DNA of 64,000 nt, from contig JAVJSU010000006.1 in NCBI GenBank assembly GCA_040219275.1, positions 1-64,000 of the forward strand, in the 5' to 3' direction. The notes under the pieces are model-generated. The model was given only the letters and a program-made list of their open reading frames with translations, was not told the DNA's origin and did no database searches. This DNA is from JAVJSU01 sp040219275 (GTDB taxonomy: Bacteria; Chloroflexota; Anaerolineae; Aggregatilineales; Phototrophicaceae). Position numbers and translations under genes: made by a program. Of this stretch, positions 51,081-60,011 are shown piece after piece (the stretch's first letter is position 1; each line of letters begins with the position of its first letter).

Positions 51081-54000
51081 ATGGCGGACAGCCTTTTCGA
51101 CAATCGGTATCGGTACGACTACATTTATCCACGCGGGCGCAGTGGCGAGACGCTTCGTGCTGTTGATACCGAACAGCGAGATCGCCCTGTGGTGATTAAG
51201 CGCCCCGCACCCAATGATGCCCCGCCAATCCGCGCCGGACAAGAAGTCAGCATCCTCAATGAGCGCAAGGCATTGCACCGTCTGGCAGGACACACCGTAC
51301 TGGTTGAATTACTCGGTAGCGGGCAATTCTTCGTGGGCGGTGTGACGCATCAATACATCGTCATGGAACGCGCAGATGGCACCATTATAGCTGATCTGGT
51401 GGCGGAATTGGCATCTCAGGGAGAACGCCTGCCCCAATTGGAGATGCTGGTCATCATGGACAATCTTCTGGACTTGCTCCAGATCGCCCATGCGCGGGAT
51501 ATTGTCTATAACGATGTGGATGCCAAGCATCTCTTCTGGAATCGTGACGGATACCACCTGAAAGTGATTGACTGGGGTAACGCGGTCTTTCTGGAAGGCG
51601 ATGAAGTGACCCCACAGGGCATTAGTCGTCAGAATGATATTCAGCAGGCGGGTGAAGTCCTCTATTTTATCTTATCCGGTGGCAGACGGGCAGAAATCCC
51701 GCGTGATGTAGGCGAAGATTTTCTGGTGAGCTTCGGGCAAGATCAAGACCGCGTGCCACAACGCCTACAGGAAATTATCAGCAAGGCGTTGCATCCCAAT
51801 TTACGCCTGCGCTATCGCACCATTGCTGATTTACGCAAAGATTTAAACAGCTTTGCCACCCCGCTCGAACAAGAGCGCGATTCAATCATCAATAGCGTGA
51901 CGGAACGCTTGCGCTTTAACCTCAGCAAAAACGATCTGCGCGGGTTGCTGAACACCCTCGATCCCGCTCTGGTCATTGATCCGGGCTTTCCGAAAGCGCG
52001 ACATGTGCGCGATGACATCGTGAATCGTCTGCGTGATCTGGATGTTTCTGCTGATCTGGACGCGGTACGGATTTACATGGAAGGCGGCAACTGGAATCGC
52101 GCCGCCAATTTGCTGAACGAACTGGGCGAAAAAGCAGGCACGAAAACCGCAGGCACGGTCAACCTTCTGCTGGATTTCACTACGCTGTTGTTGGATGCCA
52201 ACCCTGATCCCACGCCACTCGCTATACAGGATGCAATTATCCTGACGTTTGAGGGTCAGGCTCCTGCCGCCGCCCGCGTATTGCTCACCGATGAGCCGGA
52301 AGATGACGAAGACTTACGTTTGCAATGGCTCATCGCCGAGCGAATTTCGTCGCGCATACCGGAAGTGTTACTCCTGCGCCCGAATCTCTATCGGTTGGAT
52401 ATGGCGCTGACCTCACTCAATAACGAAGAACAGCGCAATGACGGCGGATCGCTCAAAAAATCACGCGCTTTGCTGGCAGAAATTAACCAGATGCTGGATG
52501 ACCTGCCCGGCACGGATAAGGTCGATTTCTCTGCCTTGCGCGACGGCTATCGTGCGGTGGTCGATAAACTAACCGCGCTGAATAAATTATTGGCGACCGT
52601 TTCCGTGCAATTGCATCTCTCAAATCGTCGTTTGCCACTCAGTTCGCTGGATCGTGCGTTAAATGCGGCGATGGCACTAGCGGATAACATGCACGTCATC
52701 GGCAAACAAGCCACAAGTAGCCCACGCGACGCTACTGTTGCGCTGGATGGTAGCCGTGCTATTGACCCCGTTAATCCGCTGTGGGGTGAAATCAGCCGTG
52801 TTCTGAACCGTCTGTATGAATTATTGCAGTCATATCAGACCTATGTGCCCGCCGCTGATGGCTCCGACTTAGAAGCGTGGCTGATGGGCGCACATAGCGA
52901 CCTCTCGCCATTTTTGGAGCGCCTGTTTGATGAAATGCTACAGGGCATGGTGGAAGGCTTACATGATGCGCGTCGTCTGTGGTCACAATATGCCATTCGC
53001 GCCCTGCAAGGCAATCGCATCGAAGCGGTGCGCTGTCTGGCAGAAGCGTCAGAAGCCGTCGGCACGATCAGCCCGACTTTAGCTGGATGGTTTAACCAGC
53101 TACGGAGCGTGGTCGAAGGCGCGAGTCATGTGGAGCGCCACGCCATTTTCGGCGGATTAGGGCGTGCGCTGGCGGATGGCTGGGAAGCGTTTGATCGGGG
53201 ACGTTTGGCAGATGCGGAACGGCTTGGTCAGCAGGCGTATGATATTTCTCGCAGTGACCTTGAGCAACAAACCGCCAACCGCCTGCTAAAGCTCACCCGC
53301 CTGACGCGTGAATGGGTGGAGCGTAGCGGCGTGAACGACCTCGGACGCTCTAACGCCGCGCTCGCCGCCATTGATAAATTATTTACCGGCGATGAAATCG
53401 AAGTGCGCGAAGGTTTCGCCCGCCAGATGCCCAGCAAGGAGACTTATCTCAAGGCGATGGGCAAAGGCATGATCGAAATTTACGAACGCACCAGTAGCGC
53501 CGCGATTCGCCTGCTGTTTATGTACGATATTTTGCTCGGCACGCTAGAAGCCCATGATGGCAACCTTGAAGACGCGCAATTCTGGCGTGATGTCGCCGTG
53601 CGCGTGTTTGATATTGAACGCAGTCAACCGCATCCGGCAACGCGCACGCTGGATGAATTTATTGATCGTCGGCGTGTTATCCTTGATGCAGAACGCCAAC
53701 TGAATCAGATCAACGGCAGGCACGCCATCGGCATGTTGGAATCCACCCGCCGTCAACTTGAGGACAATTCAGAGACGCGCATATTAGCCGGAGGAATCCA
53801 TAGCCTGCGGGAATTAGAAGCCGGTCTGCGCGATTGGTCAGATGGTGAATTCCGTGTGGCGGGCTTAAAAATCGAAAATGCGCTTAAAGCCGTCAACGAT
53901 GTGGAGCAAGCCGCGTCCATCACCTTAACCGAGTATCGCGCATGGTTGATGGAACTCAACGCCGCCGCCGCCCAACTGCATACCACCGCCCGTGAGATGC

Positions 54001-55469
54001 GCCAGATGATCGAACGGCGGGAACAAGCCCCCTCGCCCATCGTACGCGATGCCCATCGCAAGCTCGCCGAAACCACCCATCAAATGCTCGGTGATGAATT
54101 TGCCGCCACGCTCGATACATGGCGTGATTTATACGAGCAATTTCTCGCCGCCTATACCGATTCTAGCATCCGGCGCAGTGGACGATTGGCGCGCTTCAAC
54201 GAGTTATTCCGCGCCATGTTCATTGACCGTCATCCGGCATACCCGCTATATCGTCACTGGTATGACATCACCGAAAATTCACCGGAATTCCCCGCCCCGC
54301 CGACGGATGATCCCACCCCGCGCATGGCGGAAGCAGATATTCAGGAAGAAGCCTATAGCACCCGTAAAAATGTGTTTGAGTCCGACTCATCCGACGCATA
54401 TGAAGACCACGACACCCGCCAGACACTCCGTAATCGTGGCGGTCGATTCTCACGGCGCACGGTCATCGGCGTGATGTTGCTCGGACTCGTGGGCATCATC
54501 GCGGCGGTAGTGGTGTTGGGTGGAGGCAATGGCAACTCCGGCACGACGTTACTCATCACCGAAACGGCTGAAGAAAACGGAACATCGGAGGCGCTTGCAT
54601 CAACGGCTGAAGTTACCGAGCCAGCGCAATCTGACGCGGACGCGACAAATAGTACCATCGGACTCACGGATTTCTCCACGCCGACGCTAATCACGCCAAC
54701 AACCCGTCCCGCAACCGATACGCCATCGCCAACGGATACCGAAGCACCTACAGAAGTAGTGGCAACCAGCACCAATGCACCACCCACCGCCACACGTACG
54801 GCATCGAACACGCCGACATCAACCATCACACTCACACCAACAGCCACCTTTACGCCGACCTTGCCACCGCAGGGCTTGCAGGGCTGGCAGGATTTTCTGG
54901 CACTCGCCACCCGCATGGATCCAATGCCATGGGAACGTGAAGATTTTGAGGTGGATGCAACCGGCTCATGGCGCATGGGTACGGGTGTGGTTTCTGAAGA
55001 GGACGATATTCAAATTACGTTTCCGGCAGACGTCTTGAACACCTATTATGGCAACGGTGCGCCGTCAAGGATTCGCCGAACCGAAGCAACCGTCGCCCTG
55101 ACGACCTATCTGCCTGATCTGCTGGACGAAAATCAGGTCTATTTCGGTATCTTATTCCAGAATGCCAGCGAAGACACTCAGGAAGCGGGCTTATTTGTCG
55201 AGGTGGTCGGGACGAATGTGGTCAACCTGTGGCAACGCATTAACGGGGAGAATACATTTATCCGGCAGGTATCTGTCAATGTGATTACGCCCACTATCCG
55301 GCTAGAACGGGACGCGGTTTCCGGCGGGATCACGGCATTTTTTAACAACGTGCAAGTCGGCAATCCGATGCCGTTCGCCACACCGGAAGCGGATATTTTG
55401 CCCGTGTTATTCGTGCAAAACGGCGGGGTGATCCTCAACATCACCGATTGGCGCGTGAACTTACGGTAA
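51081..55469 (+). CDS. Giant membrane kinase-like protein with degenerate active site
   Basis: 1462 residues. The N-terminal 270 have a protein-kinase fold: Lys40 in VVIKRP, Asp145 in YNDVDAKHLFW (HRD replaced by YND; the usual Lys and Asn are Asp and His) and DWG at 164-166 in place of DFG. Then come about 830 residues of helices, a Pro/Ala-rich stretch, one transmembrane helix near 1125-1147, a Thr/Pro-rich external linker and a beta-sandwich domain (residues about 1260-1462). It looks like a receptor in the membrane with either altered kinase chemistry or none. AGGAG 11 nt before ATG 51081. Family of the outer domain unknown. Confidence 0.85.
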   Translation: MADSLFDNRYRYDYIYPRGRSGETLRAVDTEQRDRPVVIKRPAPNDAPPIRAGQEVSILNERKALHRLAGHTVLVELLGSGQFFVGGVTHQYIVMERADGTIIADLVAELASQGERLPQLEMLVIMDNLLDLLQIAHARDIVYNDVDAKHLFWNRDGYHLKVIDWGNAVFLEGDEVTPQGISRQNDIQQAGEVLYFILSGGRRAEIPRDVGEDFLVSFGQDQDRVPQRLQEIISKALHPNLRLRYRTIADLRKDLNSFATPLEQERDSIINSVTERLRFNLSKNDLRGLLNTLDPALVIDPGFPKARHVRDDIVNRLRDLDVSADLDAVRIYMEGGNWNRAANLLNELGEKAGTKTAGTVNLLLDFTTLLLDANPDPTPLAIQDAIILTFEGQAPAAARVLLTDEPEDDEDLRLQWLIAERISSRIPEVLLLRPNLYRLDMALTSLNNEEQRNDGGSLKKSRALLAEINQMLDDLPGTDKVDFSALRDGYRAVVDKLTALNKLLATVSVQLHLSNRRLPLSSLDRALNAAMALADNMHVIGKQATSSPRDATVALDGSRAIDPVNPLWGEISRVLNRLYELLQSYQTYVPAADGSDLEAWLMGAHSDLSPFLERLFDEMLQGMVEGLHDARRLWSQYAIRALQGNRIEAVRCLAEASEAVGTISPTLAGWFNQLRSVVEGASHVERHAIFGGLGRALADGWEAFDRGRLADAERLGQQAYDISRSDLEQQTANRLLKLTRLTREWVERSGVNDLGRSNAALAAIDKLFTGDEIEVREGFARQMPSKETYLKAMGKGMIEIYERTSSAAIRLLFMYDILLGTLEAHDGNLEDAQFWRDVAVRVFDIERSQPHPATRTLDEFIDRRRVILDAERQLNQINGRHAIGMLESTRRQLEDNSETRILAGGIHSLRELEAGLRDWSDGEFRVAGLKIENALKAVNDVEQAASITLTEYRAWLMELNAAAAQLHTTAREMRQMIERREQAPSPIVRDAHRKLAETTHQMLGDEFAATLDTWRDLYEQFLAAYTDSSIRRSGRLARFNELFRAMFIDRHPAYPLYRHWYDITENSPEFPAPPTDDPTPRMAEADIQEEAYSTRKNVFESDSSDAYEDHDTRQTLRNRGGRFSRRTVIGVMLLGLVGIIAAVVVLGGGNGNSGTTLLITETAEENGTSEALASTAEVTEPAQSDADATNSTIGLTDFSTPTLITPTTRPATDTPSPTDTEAPTEVVATSTNAPPTATRTASNTPTSTITLTPTATFTPTLPPQGLQGWQDFLALATRMDPMPWEREDFEVDATGSWRMGTGVVSEEDDIQITFPADVLNTYYGNGAPSRIRRTEATVALTTYLPDLLDENQVYFGILFQNASEDTQEAGLFVEVVGTNVVNLWQRINGENTFIRQVSVNVITPTIRLERDAVSGGITAFFNNVQVGNPMPFATPEADILPVLFVQNGGVILNITDWRVNLR

Positions 55470-55499
55470 AAAATTTACCATTACTAAAATAATGAATCA

Positions 55500-55536
55500 A
55501 AAATGGGTGGCGCAAATGTGTCCACCCATTTTGTTT
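55500..55536. terminator. Bidirectional terminator
   Basis: AAAATGGGTGG (55500-55510) pairs with CCACCCATTTT (55522-55532), followed by GTTTT; it serves the convergent genes on both sides. Confidence 0.85.
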
Positions 55537-55558
55537 TATATTCAGCTTATGCGATTAC

Positions 55559-56572
55559 TTATCGCCATGTTACCGGAATGGGCAGATCGCCTGAATTGCG
55601 GATCGCTCCGGCTTCCAGTGGCAACCATCCGGTTACATCCAACACGTCACAGCTCGCCATAATTTCGAGCCATGTGCCGTTGGAATTCTGCCCGACGACG
55701 AAGTATTCCAGATTGCCTTCAACCGTACACAACGCTGCGGCATTTTCTGAAGGAGCGATGCGAATATCGGTATCAGCATAGACGACGAAGCGTGCCGGGA
55801 ACAATTCGCCCGTGACAGGCACAATCGGCACGGTGGTCAGATCACCACGGAGCGCGACATGGATATTATTCACCCAGCCCGTGACTTCGCCGACCTGTAC
55901 AAACCACCAGCTACGGCTCGGGTTGCGTCCGAGTACGACCAGTTCTGTGCCGCCTGCTACACGTCCCACCAGCGTATATTGCGGACCATCACCGCTACGG
56001 ATATTAAGACTCGCAGTATTGACGATCAAATAGCCGTCTGTAAAGATGCCGATATTTTCTGGATTGGTCGGGCGGGGCGGATCAACATTTAACGGTACAG
56101 TCGGTGAAGTGCGTCCGTCGATAATATTGAACAATGCGCCAGCGCCGAGAAGTGTCTCATTATTGAACGGAATACCGCCACAAATGCCGAGTGTCCCGTA
56201 AATCAATTGGTCAGATAATCCGTTGCCGGCTGGACTCGTGACCGTGAGCAGAATCGGATTGGAGGCGGGTTCGGCAGAATAAGGGAAGAACACGCCACGG
56301 GTGAAGCTCAGGCGACTGCCAACCGCGATGGAGTCATCCACCGGACCAAAAATGACGTTGCCTTCACCATCAACAACGGTGATGACAAAGCGTTCTTGTC
56401 CATTACCGGTATTGTCCCGATCCAGAATGATGCCCCCACCATTGCTGGTAAAACCTTCACATCCGGCAGTCCAGCGCACATCAGCGCGACTACCGGCATT
56501 AACCACACTAAGTTGTAATATCCCGAACGTCAGTACGAGAATGGCGAGCAAAGTTACACGTTTTAAGCTCAT
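55559..56572 (-). CDS. Secreted protein with two SH3b-like domains
   Basis: 337 residues. The signal peptide runs to VVNAG, then comes an N-terminal beta-sandwich (RWTAGCEGFTSNGGGIIL), an SH3b domain (NTASLNIRSGDGPQYTLVGR, VVLGRNPSRSWWFVQVGEVT GW) and a second SH3-like segment (TDIRIAPSENAAALCTVEGN, TWLEIMASCDVLDVTGWL). SH3b domains bind cell-wall or polymer ligands, so surface or matrix binding is likely. AAGGAAG upstream sets ATG 56572; the longer frame is unsupported. Confidence 0.85.
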   Translation of the reverse strand: MSLKRVTLLAILVLTFGILQLSVVNAGSRADVRWTAGCEGFTSNGGGIILDRDNTGNGQERFVITVVDGEGNVIFGPVDDSIAVGSRLSFTRGVFFPYSAEPASNPILLTVTSPAGNGLSDQLIYGTLGICGGIPFNNETLLGAGALFNIIDGRTSPTVPLNVDPPRPTNPENIGIFTDGYLIVNTASLNIRSGDGPQYTLVGRVAGGTELVVLGRNPSRSWWFVQVGEVTGWVNNIHVALRGDLTTVPIVPVTGELFPARFVVYADTDIRIAPSENAAALCTVEGNLEYFVVGQNSNGTWLEIMASCDVLDVTGWLPLEAGAIRNSGDLPIPVTWR

Positions 56573-56961
56573 GAGCGTCTTCCTTTTTTGGCTTCCTGTG
56601 TGCACGAATAAAGTGTCGTCGCAGGAAAAGTGTAACATCCCACCCACCCCCAACGAACTTACTTATAATAATGCGCTAAATTGCCGTTTTTGACAATTAA
56701 TGCTCGGCAAAGTGGGCAGAAAGACACAGTGCATCATTCTCTTTCGTAAGCAAATTGCAACCATTTGCGTTTAGGTTACGTCTATAAAGATAACCGACGC
56801 ACCCTTCCGCCGCGTTTGTGAGGATGACCTGTAAAATTGCCACGCGGATAACACCGATGTTATCAATAAGTTACGGCAACGTAGGTTGAACGTAGGGCAA
56901 GCGTCAATTACGAGGATAAAAACTGCGTTATAGTGGGTTTGTCTGATGTTAGTAGCCCCCA
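56573..56961. other. Intergenic region, possible RNA leader structures
   Basis: Besides the promoter area of the SH3b gene, small stems are visible: GGTTA/TAACC, GATAACA/TGTTATC (56849-56866). No gene, tRNA or known RNA family motif is recognised. Confidence 0.35.
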
Positions 56962-57043
56962 CCACTGCATTAGATAGGCTTCCCCGTAAAGCCAAGCGCC
57001 CCGCTCCTCCCTGGGGCGTTTGGGATTCTTACTGAAGCAGTGG
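56962..57043 (+). ncRNA. Candidate structured RNA with three helices
   Basis: CCACTGCATTAG (56962-56973) pairs with CTGAAGCAGTGG (57032-57043) with one mismatch and one G-U. Inside are GGCTT/AAGCC (56977-56981, 56989-56993) and AAGCGCCCC/GGGGCGTTT (56994-57002, 57013-57021). A G-U pair is retained on the plus strand only, favouring that strand. A terminator-like hairpin follows at 57048. Known families were not matched. Confidence 0.35.
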
Positions 57044-57047
57044 CAAT

Positions 57048-57081
57048 CAAAAAGCCGCCCGAAATTTACGGACGGCTTTTG
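57048..57081. terminator. Bidirectional terminator
   Basis: CAAAAAGCCGCCCG (57048-57061) pairs with CGGACGGCTTTTG (57069-57081), with one mismatch. T5 on the minus strand ends the DUF4177 gene; T4 on the plus strand could end the structured RNA. Confidence 0.7.
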
Positions 57082-57107
57082 GTCTAATCATCAGGGTATA
57101 CGCGCAG

Positions 57108-57305
57108 TTACTGCTTGGGACGTTTTAACGCGGCTTTCGCGCCCCGTTCTTCCCACTCAAAGGCGATCAATTCCCAGCCCGCATTGCCATAGGTGTTCAG
57201 TTTTTCAGTAAATTTATCGGCATCCAGAAACACATCGACCTCTTTTTGATCCTGTGCGACATCGCTATCTTGCAGGTATACGACGAGGTACTCCCATTTT
57301 GTCAT
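57108..57305 (-). CDS. DUF4177-like small protein
   Basis: 65 residues: WEYLVVYLQDS at the start and LNTYGNAGWELIAFEW near the end are the core of DUF4177-type proteins, a family of small beta-alpha proteins of unknown role. AGGAG with 8-nt spacing precedes the ATG, and a terminator follows the stop. Single gene. Confidence 0.82.
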   Translation of the reverse strand: MTKWEYLVVYLQDSDVAQDQKEVDVFLDADKFTEKLNTYGNAGWELIAFEWEERGAKAALKRPKQ

Positions 57306-57395
57306 TATGTTTGCTCCTGTTATTGAGTTGTTTAGGATATCCCTAACTATACCCTATCCTGAGAATCATGCTGACGCAATCATATATAGAAACGA

Positions 57396-59906
57396 TTAAA
57401 GCTCCGGCATCTTGATGTAATCTATCGGCACGAAAAATGAGCCTTCCGTCGTCCCTTCCGGCACAGATAGCTTCAACCGTTCGTCGAGGGTCAGCGCATC
57501 AATTCGTCCATCGAAATAATTCTGGAATGCCTCGGCGACCTGAAGCACCATTTCGGCGCTTTCGTGGACGAACTCCAGACGATAATCCACGATGCCACTG
57601 GCGAGCATTTTTTCAAGATGACGGCTGGCGACCTGTGCCTCCGCGCCGAAGACCGTGTTCCTGCAACCGACATCCGCCATAACGGGATGCTCACGCCCCT
57701 GTAAATCACGCAGGGCGAGTTTGTGGCTTTCACACGGATGCCCGCAATCCTGATAACTCGTACCATCGGATAAAAAGCGACAGAACACGCAATGCTCGGT
57801 ATGGAACACGGGCAAATGATGATAGGCGATGACTTCAAAGCGTTCACCACCGATGCTCCCCGCTAAGGTGCTGATCTGGTCGGCGTTCAGGTCATGCGTT
57901 GGGGTAATTTTCTCTACGCCGAGTGCAAAATAGGTCTCGGCAGACAATTGATTTGCCACATTCAGGCTAAAATCGCCGATGAGCGGATAGTTATGCTTAC
58001 CCTGCAAAGCTTCCAGCAATCCACCGGAGCGCACCAGAATTTCACAATCCAGCCGGAGCAGAAAATTCACAATAGGCTGTTCCTGTGGCTTGAGCACACG
58101 CGGGCTAGCGACTCTTGGCGTGATTCCAGCGGCTTTCACCTGCTCCACCGCTGGACGCAAACCGTAGAGATGCAAATAATCCAGTGTGATGCTCTCCGGT
58201 TTGACCTGAATCGCCGCGTCGAGTTGCTCAGGTGTGCGGACGAGCAAATGCAAACGGGCGCTAGACCGATCCACGCGGGTCGGCTGTCTGGTGATTGTCG
58301 CGAGCGCGTCATCAAGCATGGTCGTTGCATCATGCGTGACAATGTCGCCAGTCGTTGATTGCAACGCGACCAATTGCTCGACAGCATCCTGACGCAAACG
58401 GTTCAAAAGTGAACTCGGAATAAACGGATCGCCGGAAAGTTCTGCCGTGACCGTATCGAGGCGGTAGGCGGTGTTTCCAAGACGACCCAATTGCTGATGC
58501 AAATAATCGGCGGTCACACTACGGCTATTGGCGCGGGTCAGCGGTTCAGGGGACATCACGTTAACCGAGTGTTCGGGCTTTTTCGCTAATGCCCATGTGA
58601 GTGTCAGCGGTTCGCCTTCATTAGCGACCACATGCACACTCACCGCTTGCCGATACACGGGCGTATTGGCTTGTGTGAAGGGCTTTCCGGCTTTATCCAC
58701 GTTGACATCATGCGTGCGCCACACCCAATCGCCGGGGCGGATACGCGTAAAATCAATCGCGCCGTTGCCAAAATAGAGCGCAAATCGCTTGCCGATGGGG
58801 TCAATCTCGTAGATGCGCCCGCCCTCTTCGTCAACTTCGGGGCTACGCCAATCCGCCGCGTCGAAGACAATGCCATCACCTGCTTTGAGCGGTGCGATGT
58901 CCTGCACATCGGTGGGTTCGATGACCACATGATCGCCATAAACCTGCGCCACCCGCGCACACAAAACTCCGCGATGACGCGGCGAACGTCCAGAAACAAC
59001 GGTCTGATGATTCGTGCCGCCGATAAAATGTGCGCCCAAACCCCGCGAATAGACCTGCTCGATGGCGATTTCTTCCTGCGGCGTGACCGGATTCGCCAGA
59101 TTATCCCACGCGGCATCGACTGCACGGCGATACGCGTCGGTGGTCAGCGCGACGTAATTTTCATCTTTGTAGCGCCCCTCGATTTTCAGCGCGGAAATGC
59201 CAATCTCGACGATTTCCGGCACTTGATGAAGCGCGTATAAATCGCCCGGAGACAGCAAATAACGCGCATCTTCTAATGGCTTGAGCACATCATCGACGAT
59301 CAATTCATAGGGCAAACGGCACGCCTGTGCGCACTTTCCACGATTAGCACTGCGCCCGCCCCACGCTTCCGATGAAAAGCACTGACCGGAATACGAGACA
59401 CACAGCGCACCATGCACGAAAATTTCTAGCTCACAATCGTTCTGCTCACGGATAGCGCGAATCTGCTTGAGCGACAATTCACGCGCCAGCACCACACGAT
59501 TCACGCCGAAGCGTTGCGACAATGCCACGCCTTCCGCGCTGGTGATGCTCATTTGTGTACTGCCGTGAATATCAAGCGTCGGGGCGATTTGATGCGCCAA
59601 TTGCGCCATGCCCACATCCTGCACGATGATCGAATCCGCGCCACTTTTAGCGATTTGCTCAATCGTCTTGACCGCTTCGCGTAGTTCATGGTCGAAAATC
59701 AGCGTGTTAAAGGTGACATAGCCTTTCACCCCGCGACTGTGCAAGGTTCGCATCACATCCGGCAATTCATCCAGGGTGAAGCCGACTTTTGCGCGGGCGG
59801 TAAAGTGCTTTAATCCGAAGTAGACCGCATCCGCACCGGCTTCGATGGCGGCGTGTAATTGCGGGAAATAGCCTGCCGGACTCATAATTTCAGGTTTTAT
59901 GTGCAT
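57396..59906 (-). CDS. U32 peptidase-family protein (RlhA-like)
   Basis: 836 residues: an N-terminal U32 domain (KPEIMSPAGYFPQLHAAIEA, ADAVYFGLKHFTARAKVGF, DIHGSTQMSITS, EIFVHGALCVSYSGQCFSSE, with the four-Cys set finishing NRGKCAQACRLPY) followed by a DUF3656-like insert and a C-terminal half. The four cysteines probably bind an iron-sulfur cluster, as in the 23S rRNA hydroxylase RlhA and the TrhP/YegQ tRNA enzymes. The length fits RlhA better than YegQ. ATG 59906 is preferred; no Shine-Dalgarno sequence is obvious. Confidence 0.9.
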   Translation of the reverse strand: MHIKPEIMSPAGYFPQLHAAIEAGADAVYFGLKHFTARAKVGFTLDELPDVMRTLHSRGVKGYVTFNTLIFDHELREAVKTIEQIAKSGADSIIVQDVGMAQLAHQIAPTLDIHGSTQMSITSAEGVALSQRFGVNRVVLARELSLKQIRAIREQNDCELEIFVHGALCVSYSGQCFSSEAWGGRSANRGKCAQACRLPYELIVDDVLKPLEDARYLLSPGDLYALHQVPEIVEIGISALKIEGRYKDENYVALTTDAYRRAVDAAWDNLANPVTPQEEIAIEQVYSRGLGAHFIGGTNHQTVVSGRSPRHRGVLCARVAQVYGDHVVIEPTDVQDIAPLKAGDGIVFDAADWRSPEVDEEGGRIYEIDPIGKRFALYFGNGAIDFTRIRPGDWVWRTHDVNVDKAGKPFTQANTPVYRQAVSVHVVANEGEPLTLTWALAKKPEHSVNVMSPEPLTRANSRSVTADYLHQQLGRLGNTAYRLDTVTAELSGDPFIPSSLLNRLRQDAVEQLVALQSTTGDIVTHDATTMLDDALATITRQPTRVDRSSARLHLLVRTPEQLDAAIQVKPESITLDYLHLYGLRPAVEQVKAAGITPRVASPRVLKPQEQPIVNFLLRLDCEILVRSGGLLEALQGKHNYPLIGDFSLNVANQLSAETYFALGVEKITPTHDLNADQISTLAGSIGGERFEVIAYHHLPVFHTEHCVFCRFLSDGTSYQDCGHPCESHKLALRDLQGREHPVMADVGCRNTVFGAEAQVASRHLEKMLASGIVDYRLEFVHESAEMVLQVAEAFQNYFDGRIDALTLDERLKLSVPEGTTEGSFFVPIDYIKMPEL

Positions 59907-60011
59907 CGTCAAAATCAATCAATCTAGAGGACGTTTCACACGATCCGAACATTATTCAGATCGTGATGAGCATTATCGCACAAGTCCGGGGAACTGTCAG
60001 TAGTGTGGTAG

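Noticed and set aside
56760..57045. RNase P RNA, tmRNA or 6S RNA
   Set aside because: The region has stems, but the universal RNase P and tmRNA motifs are absent on both strands and the shape does not fit 6S.
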